Source: Telmatobacter sp. DSM 110680
GTDB lineage: Bacteria; Acidobacteriota; Terriglobia; Terriglobales; Acidobacteriaceae
Direction: 5' to 3'
DNA: 64,000 nucleotides
NCBI RefSeq assembly: GCF_039994875.1
Contig: NZ_CP121196.1
Location: forward strand, 2,418,001-2,482,000
Part shown: piece after piece, positions 36,637 through 45,382 of the stretch
Layout of the letters: each line of letters opens with the position of its first letter
Position numbering within the stretch: position 1 is the first letter of the stretch
Made by a program: the position numbers and the translations under genes
The notes under the pieces: generated by a model
Told to the model about the DNA's origin: nothing
The model's input: only the letters and a program-made list of their open reading frames with translations
Databases searched by the model: none

Positions 36637-37185
36637 ATGGATCGAAGAGCTATCTTGAAATCTCTCGCCGCAACGACAGCAGCCCTTCCAATCCTTACCA
36701 TCGCTGCCAAAGCCGACACCGGCAACTGCGAAACGCTCGCATGCGTCTCCGATTCCACCGCCGTCCGGCAATTCCTATCCGACTTCATTGCAAAGGAGGA
36801 GCCGACTCTCGATCACGACGCGCTTATCAAGCTCATGCACCAGCGCGGTCAAGCCTGCTGTCGGGCTTTGAAATTTCGGCAGGACCTCATTGCAAACAGT
36901 CATGGCGATGTAGACAAGCTCGTCGAATTGATGGGAAAAATTGTCGGTCCAACGAACTGCCGCCGGACCGGCAACCAGGTGTCCCTCGTCTATCCAGTTG
37001 ACAAATGCGTCTGCGGCTGGAGCCCGCAGCGCCCACCGAACCCTGACGATCCCTACTGCGAGTGTTCAGCGGCCAACAACCAGGCGATATTCGAATCAGT
37101 TTCTGGAAAAGGAGTCAAGGTCAAGGTGCTGGAGTCACCACGTCGCGGCGGCAAGGTCTGCCGCTTCCAAATCCAACTTACCTAG
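36637..37185 (+). CDS. Exported Cys-rich protein with Tat-like signal
   Basis: A 182-residue protein that begins MDRRAILKSLAATTAALPIL, a twin-arginine-like signal. Downstream it has nine cysteines, among them C-T-L-A-C near 30, ACC near 78, CVCGW near 122 and CEC near 135. The C-terminal end (SVSGKGVKVKVLESPRRGGKVCRFQIQL) resembles the closing motif of V4R-type and L-2-amino-thiazoline-hydrolase-type domains, but only loosely. A metal or iron-sulfur protein is plausible; Tat export of a folded metalloprotein would fit. I do not recognise the family. A ribosome site (AAAGGA) precedes the ATG. Confidence 0.7.
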   Translation: MDRRAILKSLAATTAALPILTIAAKADTGNCETLACVSDSTAVRQFLSDFIAKEEPTLDHDALIKLMHQRGQACCRALKFRQDLIANSHGDVDKLVELMGKIVGPTNCRRTGNQVSLVYPVDKCVCGWSPQRPPNPDDPYCECSAANNQAIFESVSGKGVKVKVLESPRRGGKVCRFQIQLT

Positions 37186-37570
37186 CCTAACTTCATTGCA
37201 ATCAGCAACGACTCATCGCCGACACTCGGCACCTTTTAAAAATACAGCGTCGGCGATGCAACCCCGCGCCAACAGACTCGCGGGGTATTGCATCAGAACT
37301 GACATGTTGGTGGCTTTTGGTGTTGTCAGCCGTACCCGAACTACATCCATCCCGGTGCGGCCATATGTCTGCCAACCAACGCAAACATCTCATCATCAAG
37401 CAGTTGAGCTAGTGCGGCTAGGTCAGATCATCCAGCAAGCAGGATTATTCCCATCGGCTTTTGGAGCCAGCATACCGAATCGTGCAACTTATCAGACGAA
37501 TCCGAACCACAAGCAGCACTCTAAATCGTGTCTTCCGCGTCTTACACTAGTGGTGCTCAGGATTCTCCGC
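37186..37570. other. Intergenic region with overlapping hairpins
   Basis: 385 bases with no coding sequence that I trust. It holds a 10-bp inverted repeat (CATCGCCGAC at 37214-37223 with GTCGGCGATG at 37249-37258) and an overlapping hairpin ATGCAACCCCGCG (37256-37268) with CGCGGGGTATTGCAT (37279-37293, one bulge). The pair share 37256-37258, so they could be alternative structures. It lies after the Cys-rich gene and before the DUF5715 gene. Confidence 0.45.
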
Positions 37571-38878
37571 GTGCCCCCGATGGCGCGCATCGCTTTTACA
37601 ACTTTATTGCTGGCCTCGCTCGTCGCAATTCCCGCCAGCGCAACGCGCATTGATACCGTGCAGTTGCACGCCCATGCCTCCATCACCAAGTCGTCAGTGC
37701 ATCGCGCACACCGCACTGGTCATCCAACGGCATCGCACGGGACGCCGCGTTCTCTCCGGTCGACTCCGACTTCAAAACACAAATCTTCCGCCTCTCACAC
37801 CACGACTCGGCAAAGCGCGCACTATTCTTCTTCCCCAAGCCGTCGCGTAATCCCGTCGTCCAGATACAGGGCAACTCTCAAGCGCAGCCGGTACAACCGC
37901 TACCGCTCTAGTGCGCGCTTTATTCCCATGGCTGCCGTCCCCGCCGCGTCCACAAGATCTGGAACGATGGAAATTCCGGAGCCGTCTGCAAAGTCACCCG
38001 AGTCGCTTCCGACTGAAACTGATGCAGAGGCAGCACCTGCACCTCGTTCTACCCCGCGTCCCGCCGATTCAACCCCGGCCGCAAACGCCGCGCATGCTGA
38101 GACCGACACGGCGCCTGCCCCCGGCACCGATCCTGCCACCATCGCCGCTGCGGGCAATCCACTCGCAGCCCCACGCGAAACCCGTCAGCCGATCGTGCCA
38201 GCCTCTGGCCAGGTTGCCGAACTCATGCGTCCGCCCATCATTACAGGTCGCGTTTCCAGTTACACGCTTCGCGGAACCCACGATTCCCTCGTTCGCCAAA
38301 ACGCGCGCTCTGAAGAAGAGTCGCTTGAGCGCATTGAAGACGACGCCGATCTGCAGGATCGCATCGCCCGCGGATTGCTTGTCCGGGTACCGGAGTCCGG
38401 CGCCCTCATCGTGAATGCCGCGCTCCCTGAAGATCGCCGCTACTGCCGTCCCTGGACCGCAGATTTCCTGACCAGCATCGCGCGCGCGCACCAGTCCCAA
38501 TTCCACTCGCCGCTAGTTGTTAGCTCCGCCGTGCGCACAGTGGAATACCAGAAGCGCCTGATGCGCATCAACGGCAACGCCGCTGATGCTGAAGGCGACG
38601 TAGTCAGTCCGCATCTCACCGGGGCCACCATCGACATCGCCAAGTCCGGACTCTCGAAGAAAGAGATGTTGTGGATGCGCAACCAGCTTCTCGCCTATCA
38701 GAATGCCGGCGTTATCGACGTTGAAGAAGAATTCCACCAGCGCTGCTTTCATATAACCGTTTACAAAAACTATAGTGAGAAAGCGCAGTCGCACGGACCG
38801 CGTAAAGCTACTCCCGCTCCGCAAACCACGGAGACCGATGCCACTGCGACTCTAGATCCTGTCCCCGACAGTCAGTAA
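37571..38878 (+). CDS. Exported DUF5715 (peptidase M15-like) protein
   Basis: A 435-residue protein. It has a signal peptide (about 1-24), then a low-complexity region rich in Ser, Arg, His and Thr (about 25-125), an Ala/Pro/Glu-rich linker and a C-terminal catalytic-type domain (about 290-410). The domain has SPHLTGATIDIAK, with a His and Asp in the arrangement of M15 zinc ligands, and RCFHITVY with the final His. M15-like enzymes cleave peptidoglycan stem peptides; the low-complexity part may tether the protein to the wall. The start is GTG 37571 with AGGA at 8 bases, or ATG three codons later. Earlier readings overlap the Cys-rich gene. Confidence 0.78.
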   Translation: MPPMARIAFTTLLLASLVAIPASATRIDTVQLHAHASITKSSVHRAHRTGHPTASHGTPRSLRSTPTSKHKSSASHTTTRQSAHYSSSPSRRVIPSSRYRATLKRSRYNRYRSSARFIPMAAVPAASTRSGTMEIPEPSAKSPESLPTETDAEAAPAPRSTPRPADSTPAANAAHAETDTAPAPGTDPATIAAAGNPLAAPRETRQPIVPASGQVAELMRPPIITGRVSSYTLRGTHDSLVRQNARSEEESLERIEDDADLQDRIARGLLVRVPESGALIVNAALPEDRRYCRPWTADFLTSIARAHQSQFHSPLVVSSAVRTVEYQKRLMRINGNAADAEGDVVSPHLTGATIDIAKSGLSKKEMLWMRNQLLAYQNAGVIDVEEEFHQRCFHITVYKNYSEKAQSHGPRKATPAPQTTETDATATLDPVPDSQ

Positions 38879-39084
38879 GGGCTGCATCAAGAACGCCTCG
38901 CAAATTAATTCCTAATCCCCACCGGACGCGCTACAATCGCGTGCAAATGCAATTCTGTCCTGAGTCCGTCATGTGCGCCCCGCAGGCGTGCATCACTGCG
39001 CGGGATTGAATTGGACTGCGACCGCCCTCGATAGACCCCAAATCTTTCAAGGGCTTCCAGGCTACGTTTTCGAGAGGCGCAACC

Positions 39085-39846
39085 ATGGACGATCAGGTAA
39101 TACAACCCGCGGCAGAAGTTGCCCCGGGCCTTACGCAAGTGCAGCGAGTCACCAACGTCTTTGCAGCTCCCTCCAAGACCTTCGCCGACATCAAGGCCGG
39201 GCACAAAAGCTGGTGGCTGCCGTTCCTTATAACAGTGCTGAGCGGAGCCTTTCTGTATACCGCCATCACGATGCAGGTTACCTGGAAGACCGTCTACGAG
39301 AACCAGCAAAAGCTTGCGCCGGAGTTTGCAAAACGCATGATGGATCAGATGCCGCCAGAGCAGCGAGCAAAAGCAGATGCGGCCGGGCCGAAGAACCAGG
39401 CTGTCACCTGGGCGCTCTCTCCTCTTGGCGTCTTGCTTCAAGACCTGATCATGGCCCTCATTCTCTGGCCCACGATCAACTTCGGATTCGGAGGCAAAGC
39501 CACCTTCGGATCCCTGTTCGTCGTAACAGTTTATGCAGGACTTGTCCTTTGGCCAATTCGATTGATACTTGGAGGCATCTCGCTTTTCGCCGGTGCCTCT
39601 CCCGATGGGTTTAACATTGGCAACCCCGCTCCCACAAACGTCGCCGCATTCCTGAATCCGGCGGATACCAACAAAGCGCTCTACGCACTGCTCTCAGCAA
39701 TTGATCTCCCGACCCTGTGGTGTCTCATCGTCACTTCCATAGGGGTCGCGATCGTCGCCGGCGTAAAGCGGCCATCCGGATATATCGCCGTCTTCGGTTG
39801 GTGGTTTGTCGTAACGCTGGTCATCGTGGGCATCGCCGCCATCTAG
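39085..39846 (+). CDS. YIP1-family inner-membrane protein
   Basis: A 253-residue protein with about five membrane segments. The N-terminal QRVTNVFAAPSKTFADIKAGHKSWWLPFL is the usual cytoplasmic start of bacterial YIP1-domain proteins, followed by membrane segments near 45-65, 110-135, 155-175, 205-225 and 230-250. Their function in bacteria is not settled. AGAGG lies about 7 bases before the ATG. The gene ends 30 bases before a strong hairpin. Confidence 0.8.
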   Translation: MDDQVIQPAAEVAPGLTQVQRVTNVFAAPSKTFADIKAGHKSWWLPFLITVLSGAFLYTAITMQVTWKTVYENQQKLAPEFAKRMMDQMPPEQRAKADAAGPKNQAVTWALSPLGVLLQDLIMALILWPTINFGFGGKATFGSLFVVTVYAGLVLWPIRLILGGISLFAGASPDGFNIGNPAPTNVAAFLNPADTNKALYALLSAIDLPTLWCLIVTSIGVAIVAGVKRPSGYIAVFGWWFVVTLVIVGIAAI

Positions 39847-39877
39847 CGTTAAATGCGTTACGCAACTGCAAAATCAA

Positions 39878-39905
39878 ACGGCGCACATCGTGAGATGTGC
39901 GCCGT
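39878..39905. terminator. Hairpin between YIP1 gene and fabF
   Basis: Perfect 12-bp stem (ACGGCGCACATC with GATGTGCGCCGT) and GTGA loop, followed on the plus strand by AGTGTTTTCC. It can stop transcripts from both convergent genes. Confidence 0.75.
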
Positions 39906-39947
39906 AGTGTTTTCCTAATCCCTCAGTCCCAATCCCTAATCCCTGCC

Positions 39948-41195
39948 TTACTCCGTCCATCTCCGCATAATCAGCGTTGCGTTAATCCCGCCGAATCCAA
40001 ACGAATTCGAAAGCGCTACATCGAAGTTATGCTTGACCGACTTGTTCGGCACATAGTCCAGCTTGCACTCAGGATCAACATTGTCCAAATTGATCGTTGG
40101 CGGAAGTTCCTGGTTGATTAGTGCCAGCACCGTGATACCCGCTTCCAGTCCGCCCGCACCGCCCAGCAAGTGTCCAGTCATTGACTTCGTGCCGCTGATC
40201 TTCAACTTCTTGCTCAGCGCGTGCTCGCCAAACACCAGCTCAATTGCGCGCGATTCATTTCCATCTCCCGCTGGTGTCGACGTCGCATGTGCATTCACAT
40301 AGCCCACATCTTCCGGCTGAACGCCCGCATCTTTCAGCGCCGCCCGCATGCTGCGTTGCGCGCCAGCGCCTTCCGGAGCGATTCCGGTCATGTGGTATGC
40401 GTCCGCGCTCATTCCGTAGCCGATCACTTCGCCCAGAATCTTCGCGCCTCGCTTTTTCGCAAATTCCAATTCCTCGAGAATCAGAATCCCTGCGCCCTCG
40501 CCGATCACAAATCCATCGCGATCCTTGTCAAAGGGCCGGCTCGCCTTTGTAGGCTCATCGTTACGCGTTGAAAGTGCTCGCATCGAAGCAAATCCGCCCA
40601 CCGACAGCGGAGTTACTGAAGCCTCCGCACCGCCCGCAATCATCACGTCCGCATCGCCGTGCAGAATCATGCGCACCGAATCGCCAATGGAATTGGCACT
40701 CGTCGCGCATGCTGTAGCGGTTGCGGAAATCGGTCCCTGCGCACCATAGCGAATGCTGATCTGTCCGGCCGCCATGTTCACGATTACTGCGGGAATAAAG
40801 AAGGGTGATATCTTGCGCGGACCGCCGTTCAGCAGATTGGTATGTTCGCGCTCGATGATTTCGAAACCGCCGATCCCCGAGCCGATAAACACGCCCACAC
40901 GTTCAGCGATATCCGGCGTGATCTTCAGGCCGGACTGTTCCATCGCCTCTTGCGTTGCCGCAAAAGCAAAATGGATGAAGCGCCCCATCTTGCGCGCTTC
41001 TTTCTTTTCCACGAAGTTCAGAGGGTCAAAGTTCTTGACCTCGGCGGCAAAGGTAACAGGAAACCCGGTTGTGTCGAATCCTGTAATCGGAGCCATACCG
41101 CTGGCGCCGGCTACCAGGCTCTCCCACACCTCGGGAGCGGTGTTGCCCACACCGCACACCAGCCCAATGCCGGTGATCACGACTCGTCGGTTCAC
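39948..41195 (-). CDS. fabF: Beta-ketoacyl-ACP synthase II
   Basis: Condensing enzyme that adds malonyl-ACP to growing acyl-ACP in type II fatty acid synthesis. The 415-residue thiolase-fold protein has the catalytic Cys163 in TACATS, the two active-site His in NAHATSTP and SMTGHLLGG, and the C-terminal GFGGINATLI. The numbering of the Cys matches E. coli FabF. The gene begins 3 bases after acpP stops, so acpP and fabF form one operon, a very common pair. Confidence 0.97.
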   Translation of the reverse strand: MNRRVVITGIGLVCGVGNTAPEVWESLVAGASGMAPITGFDTTGFPVTFAAEVKNFDPLNFVEKKEARKMGRFIHFAFAATQEAMEQSGLKITPDIAERVGVFIGSGIGGFEIIEREHTNLLNGGPRKISPFFIPAVIVNMAAGQISIRYGAQGPISATATACATSANSIGDSVRMILHGDADVMIAGGAEASVTPLSVGGFASMRALSTRNDEPTKASRPFDKDRDGFVIGEGAGILILEELEFAKKRGAKILGEVIGYGMSADAYHMTGIAPEGAGAQRSMRAALKDAGVQPEDVGYVNAHATSTPAGDGNESRAIELVFGEHALSKKLKISGTKSMTGHLLGGAGGLEAGITVLALINQELPPTINLDNVDPECKLDYVPNKSVKHNFDVALSNSFGFGGINATLIMRRWTE

Positions 41196-41198
41196 CGG

Positions 41199-41447
41199 CT
41201 ACTTGCCTTTCGCGGTCTTTTCGTTCTTCTCAATGTAGTCAATCGCGTCCTTGACGGTCTTGATCTTCTCAGCGTCTTCGTCGGGAATCTCCAGGTCGAA
41301 CGCCTCTTCAAACTGCATCACAAGCTCCACCACGTCCAGCGAATCCGCGCCCAGATCCTCCTGGAAGCTCGCGCCGGGGGTCACTTCGGCTTCATCCACC
41401 TGCAACTGCTCGACGATGATCTGCTTAACCTTCTCTTCTACCGCCAT
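41199..41447 (-). CDS. acpP: Acyl carrier protein
   Basis: Carries growing acyl chains on a phosphopantetheine arm. The 82-residue acidic protein has the [11 protein letters not shown] motif with the modified Ser36, four helices, and a Lys-rich tail of six residues beyond the usual end. AGGAG is at good spacing before the ATG. It is upstream of fabF in the same operon. Confidence 0.97.
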   Translation of the reverse strand: MAVEEKVKQIIVEQLQVDEAEVTPGASFQEDLGADSLDVVELVMQFEEAFDLEIPDEDAEKIKTVKDAIDYIEKNEKTAKGK

Positions 41448-41770
41448 GCCTGATTCTCCTCAATTCTTTTGCGAAGTCTGAACTCAATCCGGGGATTCAA
41501 CCACTTGCAACCGCCTGCCTACAATAACGGCACAAGGCACACCAATACAACCGCTGCCCCAACAAAACTTTGTCGAGCCCCGAAACTCCAAGTCTATCGG
41601 GCGGCTCCCGACGTGTAAAGCGACACAGAGTGGAAATAAAATCAGTCACCTGTGCCCCCTTGACCCACACCGTAACCCTTCCGCAACCCCTTCGCAAAAA
41701 GGAAGAGTTTCGACCGCGAATTGCACACCAGAAAAGCGTACATTAGGCGAAGAGCTAGCGGAGGATTTCC
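41448..41770. other. Divergent promoter region acpP/rmuC
   Basis: 323 bases with no credible gene. For acpP a possible minus-strand promoter reads TTGTAT, 18 bases, TATTGT. For rmuC a TACATT box lies about 30 bases before the start. Neither is strong. Confidence 0.35.
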
Positions 41771-43231
41771 ATGCAGGTTCTAATCGCCGTTTTATCCCTC
41801 GTCGCGGGAATCTTCCTGGGCTTCCTCATCCGTTCCAACTCCGCCAAACGCGAGTCCGGCCTCCTAGAGCAGAGAAACCGCGAAGCGATTGACGCACTAG
41901 GCGCCCTCCAAAAGCAATTGGTCCAGGTTCAAACCGAGTCTGCCGCTCGTGCCGGATTCGAGTCCCTAGCCGCTGAGCGCGACAAGACCATAGCCCGACT
42001 GGCATCCGAGCGCGACGCAGTTCGAGTCGAATCTCAGGCCGCAAGCGAAACGGCCCGCACCCAGGCCGCCCGCATCAGCCAGCTTGAGGCCGACCTCAAC
42101 AATGAACGCCAGAACATGGCCGAGAAGATTGCCCTGCTTGAAACCGCCAAGCAGGCCCTCGCCAATCAATTCCAGACTCTCGCTGCCGACATCCTCGATC
42201 AGAAGTCCAAAATGTTCTCCGAGGGCAGTCAGAAAGAACTGGGCACTCTTCTCACACCGCTGCGAGAACAAATCAACGAGTTCCGCCAAAGAGTCGAACG
42301 CGTGCAGACTGAATCCACAACCGGCGTCACGGAACTCAAAACCCTCATCGGAACCCTCGGCACACTCAACCAGGCGCTGACTGAAGAGGCTCGCAGCCTC
42401 TCGACAGCCCTGCGTGGTTCCTCAAAAGCGCAAGGCGACTGGGGCGAATTCATTCTCCGCGACTTACTCGACAAGGCAGGTCTTCGCGAGGGTGAGCAGT
42501 ACGTATTCCAGCAATCCTTTGCGGTTGAAGGCGAAAGCGGCGAACGCGCGCGCACAGTGCGAACCGATGTCATCGTTTCCTTGCCGGGCGGTCGCAGCCT
42601 CGTAATCGACTCCAAGGTTTCGCTAACTGCCTACACTGACTGTGTCAACGCCACGGGGGAGGATGCACGCAAAGCCGCGCTTAAGTTGCACATGGCCAGC
42701 ATGCGCAATCACATCTCCGGTCTGGCCAAAGCTGGATACCACAATCTCCCCGGCGTCGAGACCCCGGACTTTGTTGTCATGTTCATCCCCATCGAACCAG
42801 CGTTCCTCATGGCTCTCCAAGGCGATGGCGAACTTTGGGCTGACGCGTACAAACAGGGAATCCTGCTCGTTGGTCCCACTACGCTGCTCTATGTCATCCG
42901 CATCATCAATGTCCTCTGGCAACAGGAACGCCAGGCACGCAACGTGCAGGACGTGATGAAACGCGGCACAGAACTCTACGAGAAATTTGCAGGCTTCGTG
43001 ACAGACATGGAACTGATTGGCGACAGCCTTCGCAAGACCGACAAGCACTACGGAGAAGCAATGAAGAAGCTGGCCGATGGGCGAGGCAATCTCATCCGCC
43101 AGGTCGAGATGCTTAAGGAATTAGGTCTCCGCACCAACAAATCAATCCCCAAGAACCTTCTCGACAGGGCCGACGTCGACCAAACCGAACTCGCCCTGGC
43201 TGCTGAAGCCGACTCCTCGGTCGAGCCTTAA
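41771..43231 (+). CDS. rmuC: DNA recombination protein RmuC
   Basis: Limits DNA inversion and recombination between repeats; probably nuclease-like. The 486-residue protein has an N-terminal membrane anchor (about 3-20), a long coiled coil (about 25-200), and the RmuC domain from about 215: KAQGDWGEFILRDLLDKAGLREG, RSLVIDSKVSL and the VVMFIPIEPAFLMAL segment, which carry the restriction-endonuclease-like core. Length and layout are typical. GGAGG is 9 bases before the ATG. Confidence 0.95.
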   Translation: MQVLIAVLSLVAGIFLGFLIRSNSAKRESGLLEQRNREAIDALGALQKQLVQVQTESAARAGFESLAAERDKTIARLASERDAVRVESQAASETARTQAARISQLEADLNNERQNMAEKIALLETAKQALANQFQTLAADILDQKSKMFSEGSQKELGTLLTPLREQINEFRQRVERVQTESTTGVTELKTLIGTLGTLNQALTEEARSLSTALRGSSKAQGDWGEFILRDLLDKAGLREGEQYVFQQSFAVEGESGERARTVRTDVIVSLPGGRSLVIDSKVSLTAYTDCVNATGEDARKAALKLHMASMRNHISGLAKAGYHNLPGVETPDFVVMFIPIEPAFLMALQGDGELWADAYKQGILLVGPTTLLYVIRIINVLWQQERQARNVQDVMKRGTELYEKFAGFVTDMELIGDSLRKTDKHYGEAMKKLADGRGNLIRQVEMLKELGLRTNKSIPKNLLDRADVDQTELALAAEADSSVEP

Positions 43232-43470
43232 TCATGCGGTGGCGCCGGAACTCTATACGCAACCATCCAGTTGCGCAACGCTTCGGTTGGAACCGATCGA
43301 ATTGCGACGTTGAATAGTCCGAAGTGTCGCCAAAGTCGGACCTTGGGGACCAGTCTCTACGAAACCCGCTCCACAGGCATTGTCCGTTACTTTGGTCCCA
43401 TGACGCTGTAGTCCTTTTCCCGGAATCTGTCCTGATTCTTGTTTAAATTAAAATGGGAATACAGGTCTAA

Positions 43471-44241
43471 ATGGGACACACTGCCATACTCATCGGTGCG
43501 GCTGCGCTGGGCATTGCCCTTATCTGTCTTTTTGCGGGTTATCTCTGGGGTCGTTCCAACGTGAGATCCCAAATCGAAGATGCCCTGGACAAGGTCCGCG
43601 TCTCCGCCGACGCGCGCGAATTTGCTCTTCGCGAGCAACTCGACGAAAAAATGTTAGAAGTGGTCAATCTCCGCGCTCGTGCCGATGAAGTCCCTCTACT
43701 ACGGGAACAGCTTGCCCAGTTGCAGGCTTCCCATCTGCAAAACTCGCACGGCACACACTCACGCTTCGAGTTGCCTGAGTCCCCCTTGGAGATAACTCCT
43801 GAGCATTCGCAAACGATAGAGTCCGTCGCTGCTGTAGTGGAAGACCCCATCCAGAGTTTCTTCCATCCGAATAAACAAAAGTCTCAACCACTGAGCGCCA
43901 TTCACGATACGCCGGTCGAAACAAAACGACCGTTAGCGGCAAGGTTTCCCGCGAGCTTTTCCAGCACTTTTTCTGTACCTGCTGCTTCGCCCGAAGTGAT
44001 GAAAGCCAAACCGGACGAGCCCCCAAAGCCCGTAGCGATCCAGCCCGCGAAGCCTGCATCGGTTCAGCCCGCAAAACTCGCGGCGGTTCAGACCGCAAAG
44101 CCTGCAGCGGTCCAGCCTGCAAAATTGCAGCCACCCCTGAGAGCAACAACTCCCGCCGTCAAGCCCGTTCCTGCAGTCAATAACGACGATTGGGATGAGT
44201 TCGCAAAATCTCTAGAGGCGCTCAAAAATCTCCAGAAATAA
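43471..44241 (+). CDS. Single-pass membrane protein with coiled coil and Pro/Ala/Lys repeats
   Basis: A 256-residue protein of unknown function. It begins with a hydrophobic anchor (about 4-26, ALGIALICLFAGYLWG), then a coiled-coil stretch (about 30-95), a disordered middle, and four tandem repeats of the 8-residue unit VQPAKxAA near 188-219, followed by a Pro-rich tail and a short acidic C-terminus. The topology suggests an envelope-spacing or scaffolding protein, but that is a guess. No ribosome site is clear. It is downstream of rmuC by 239 bases. Confidence 0.65.
   Translation: MGHTAILIGAAALGIALICLFAGYLWGRSNVRSQIEDALDKVRVSADAREFALREQLDEKMLEVVNLRARADEVPLLREQLAQLQASHLQNSHGTHSRFELPESPLEITPEHSQTIESVAAVVEDPIQSFFHPNKQKSQPLSAIHDTPVETKRPLAARFPASFSSTFSVPAASPEVMKAKPDEPPKPVAIQPAKPASVQPAKLAAVQTAKPAAVQPAKLQPPLRATTPAVKPVPAVNNDDWDEFAKSLEALKNLQK
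44032..44127 (+). repeat. Four 24-bp in-frame tandem repeats
   Basis: Four consecutive 24-base units inside the preceding gene encode xxVQPAKx peptides (with IQ and VQT variants). The units have diverged at third positions, so this is an old, selected repeat. Confidence 0.8.
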
Positions 44242-44286
44242 CAAGCTCTCTTCAGTCTTGCATTCGAATGTGCGCGGCATCCTGAC

Positions 44287-44859
44287 TTATTTTTCGATCG
44301 CTGCAAACGTCTCCCGAAGACGCTTCCACGATGTTCCCAAGTCTTCCGGCAGAACCCGCGTCTCCGCCACCGTGGTCATGAAGTTTGTATCGCCCACCCA
44401 TCGCGGCATCGCGTGCATATGCAGATGGCCCGCCACGCCCGCACCCGCCGCCTGTCCCAGATTCAAACCGAAGTTGAATCCATGCGGCCGATACAGTTGT
44501 TCCAGCGCACGCTCAGTCATCTGTGCAAGGTCCATCAACTCGTGCGCGACGTCAGCTTCCAGCTTCGCAATTCGATCCAGATGCGCATAGGGCATCACCA
44601 TCACATGCCCGGAGGTGTATGGATACGCGTTCATGCAGATAAAGCAATGCTTCCCGCGTTTTACCAGGCCACCGGCTTCCTCGGCATCGTCCGCGCTCAT
44701 CCCGTGCTCGATCGCGTAATTCACACTCGCAATCAGATTGCAAAAGACACAATGCAAGTCACCGGGCCAAGCATTCAGCCGCGCTGGAACTCCCGGCCGC
44801 GGCGCTCCGTCGGCCGTTGTCACATATGCAAATCGCCACGGACTCCAGAGCTGATCCAT
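44287..44859 (-). CDS. HIT-family nucleotide hydrolase/transferase
   Basis: A 190-residue cytoplasmic protein of the histidine-triad superfamily. HLHMHAMPRW carries the His-x-His-x-His motif and TSGHVMVMPYAHLDR holds the upstream conserved block; CVFCNLI at the start has two Cys of a possible zinc site. This arrangement is like the Ap4A-phosphorylase-type or HINT-like HIT proteins. The substrate cannot be read. It is divergent from rpsA. Confidence 0.87.
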   Translation of the reverse strand: MDQLWSPWRFAYVTTADGAPRPGVPARLNAWPGDLHCVFCNLIASVNYAIEHGMSADDAEEAGGLVKRGKHCFICMNAYPYTSGHVMVMPYAHLDRIAKLEADVAHELMDLAQMTERALEQLYRPHGFNFGLNLGQAAGAGVAGHLHMHAMPRWVGDTNFMTTVAETRVLPEDLGTSWKRLRETFAAIEK

Positions 44860-45382
44860 CTCTGCCTTTTCGTTTCACCGTTTCCGTCGCACCAAGTATA
44901 GTTGCCCGTCTTGCTCCGCTCGCGAATCGTCAGGGACATCAGTGTCCGGATCACTCATCAATTCTCGATGAAATGTCTCACGACTGTATTAAGCGTCACA
45001 CTTCGACCCTAACTTCAATCGAATCCCCGTCCCCTTGCACTACTTTCGCAGCACAATCTCACAACATGCGCTCTACTGCCAAACTGTTGGATTGACGGGG
45101 AAAACGCACCATTGCTACACTTAGAAGCGTAGCTTCCTGCGCGGATTCCAGCAGTTAGCTGCGGCCGCCCTCCAGCCAGCCGTTGCCTGCCTGGTGTTTC
45201 CCAAGGAGACGAGTCGCTTTGCCGCCAGCTCTCTGGCTAGAAGCCCCGTCTTCGTGAAACTCCGGAATAGGGCTCCCGGTTTGCCGAGGTCCCGGCCTAA
45301 GGCATTGCCCGCCACCGCGACGCGCATGTGCCATCCGTCGACAGAAACAACGTCGCCGGGCCAATGAATCGGAGCTGCTGTC
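44860..45382. other. Intergenic region and long rpsA leader
   Basis: 523 bases with no gene. The right half, from the promoter at 45092-45121 to 45382, is the likely 5' leader of rpsA (about 255 bases). The left half may hold the HIT-gene promoter. It is GC-rich and could fold, but I did not find one dominant hairpin by eye. Confidence 0.5.
45092..45121 (+). promoter_or_regulatory. Candidate rpsA promoter (TTGACG-N18-TACACT)
   Basis: Clear -35 TTGACG (45092-45097) and -10 TACACT (45116-45121) with 18-base spacing, giving a transcript start near 45128. It is one of the best sigma-70-type matches in the window. Confidence 0.65.

Noticed and set aside
36941..37570. N-terminal 210 codons of the long plus-strand reading ending at 38878
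   Set aside because: They overlap the Cys-rich gene in another frame, lack protein-like composition, and a signal peptide starts only at 37571-37580.
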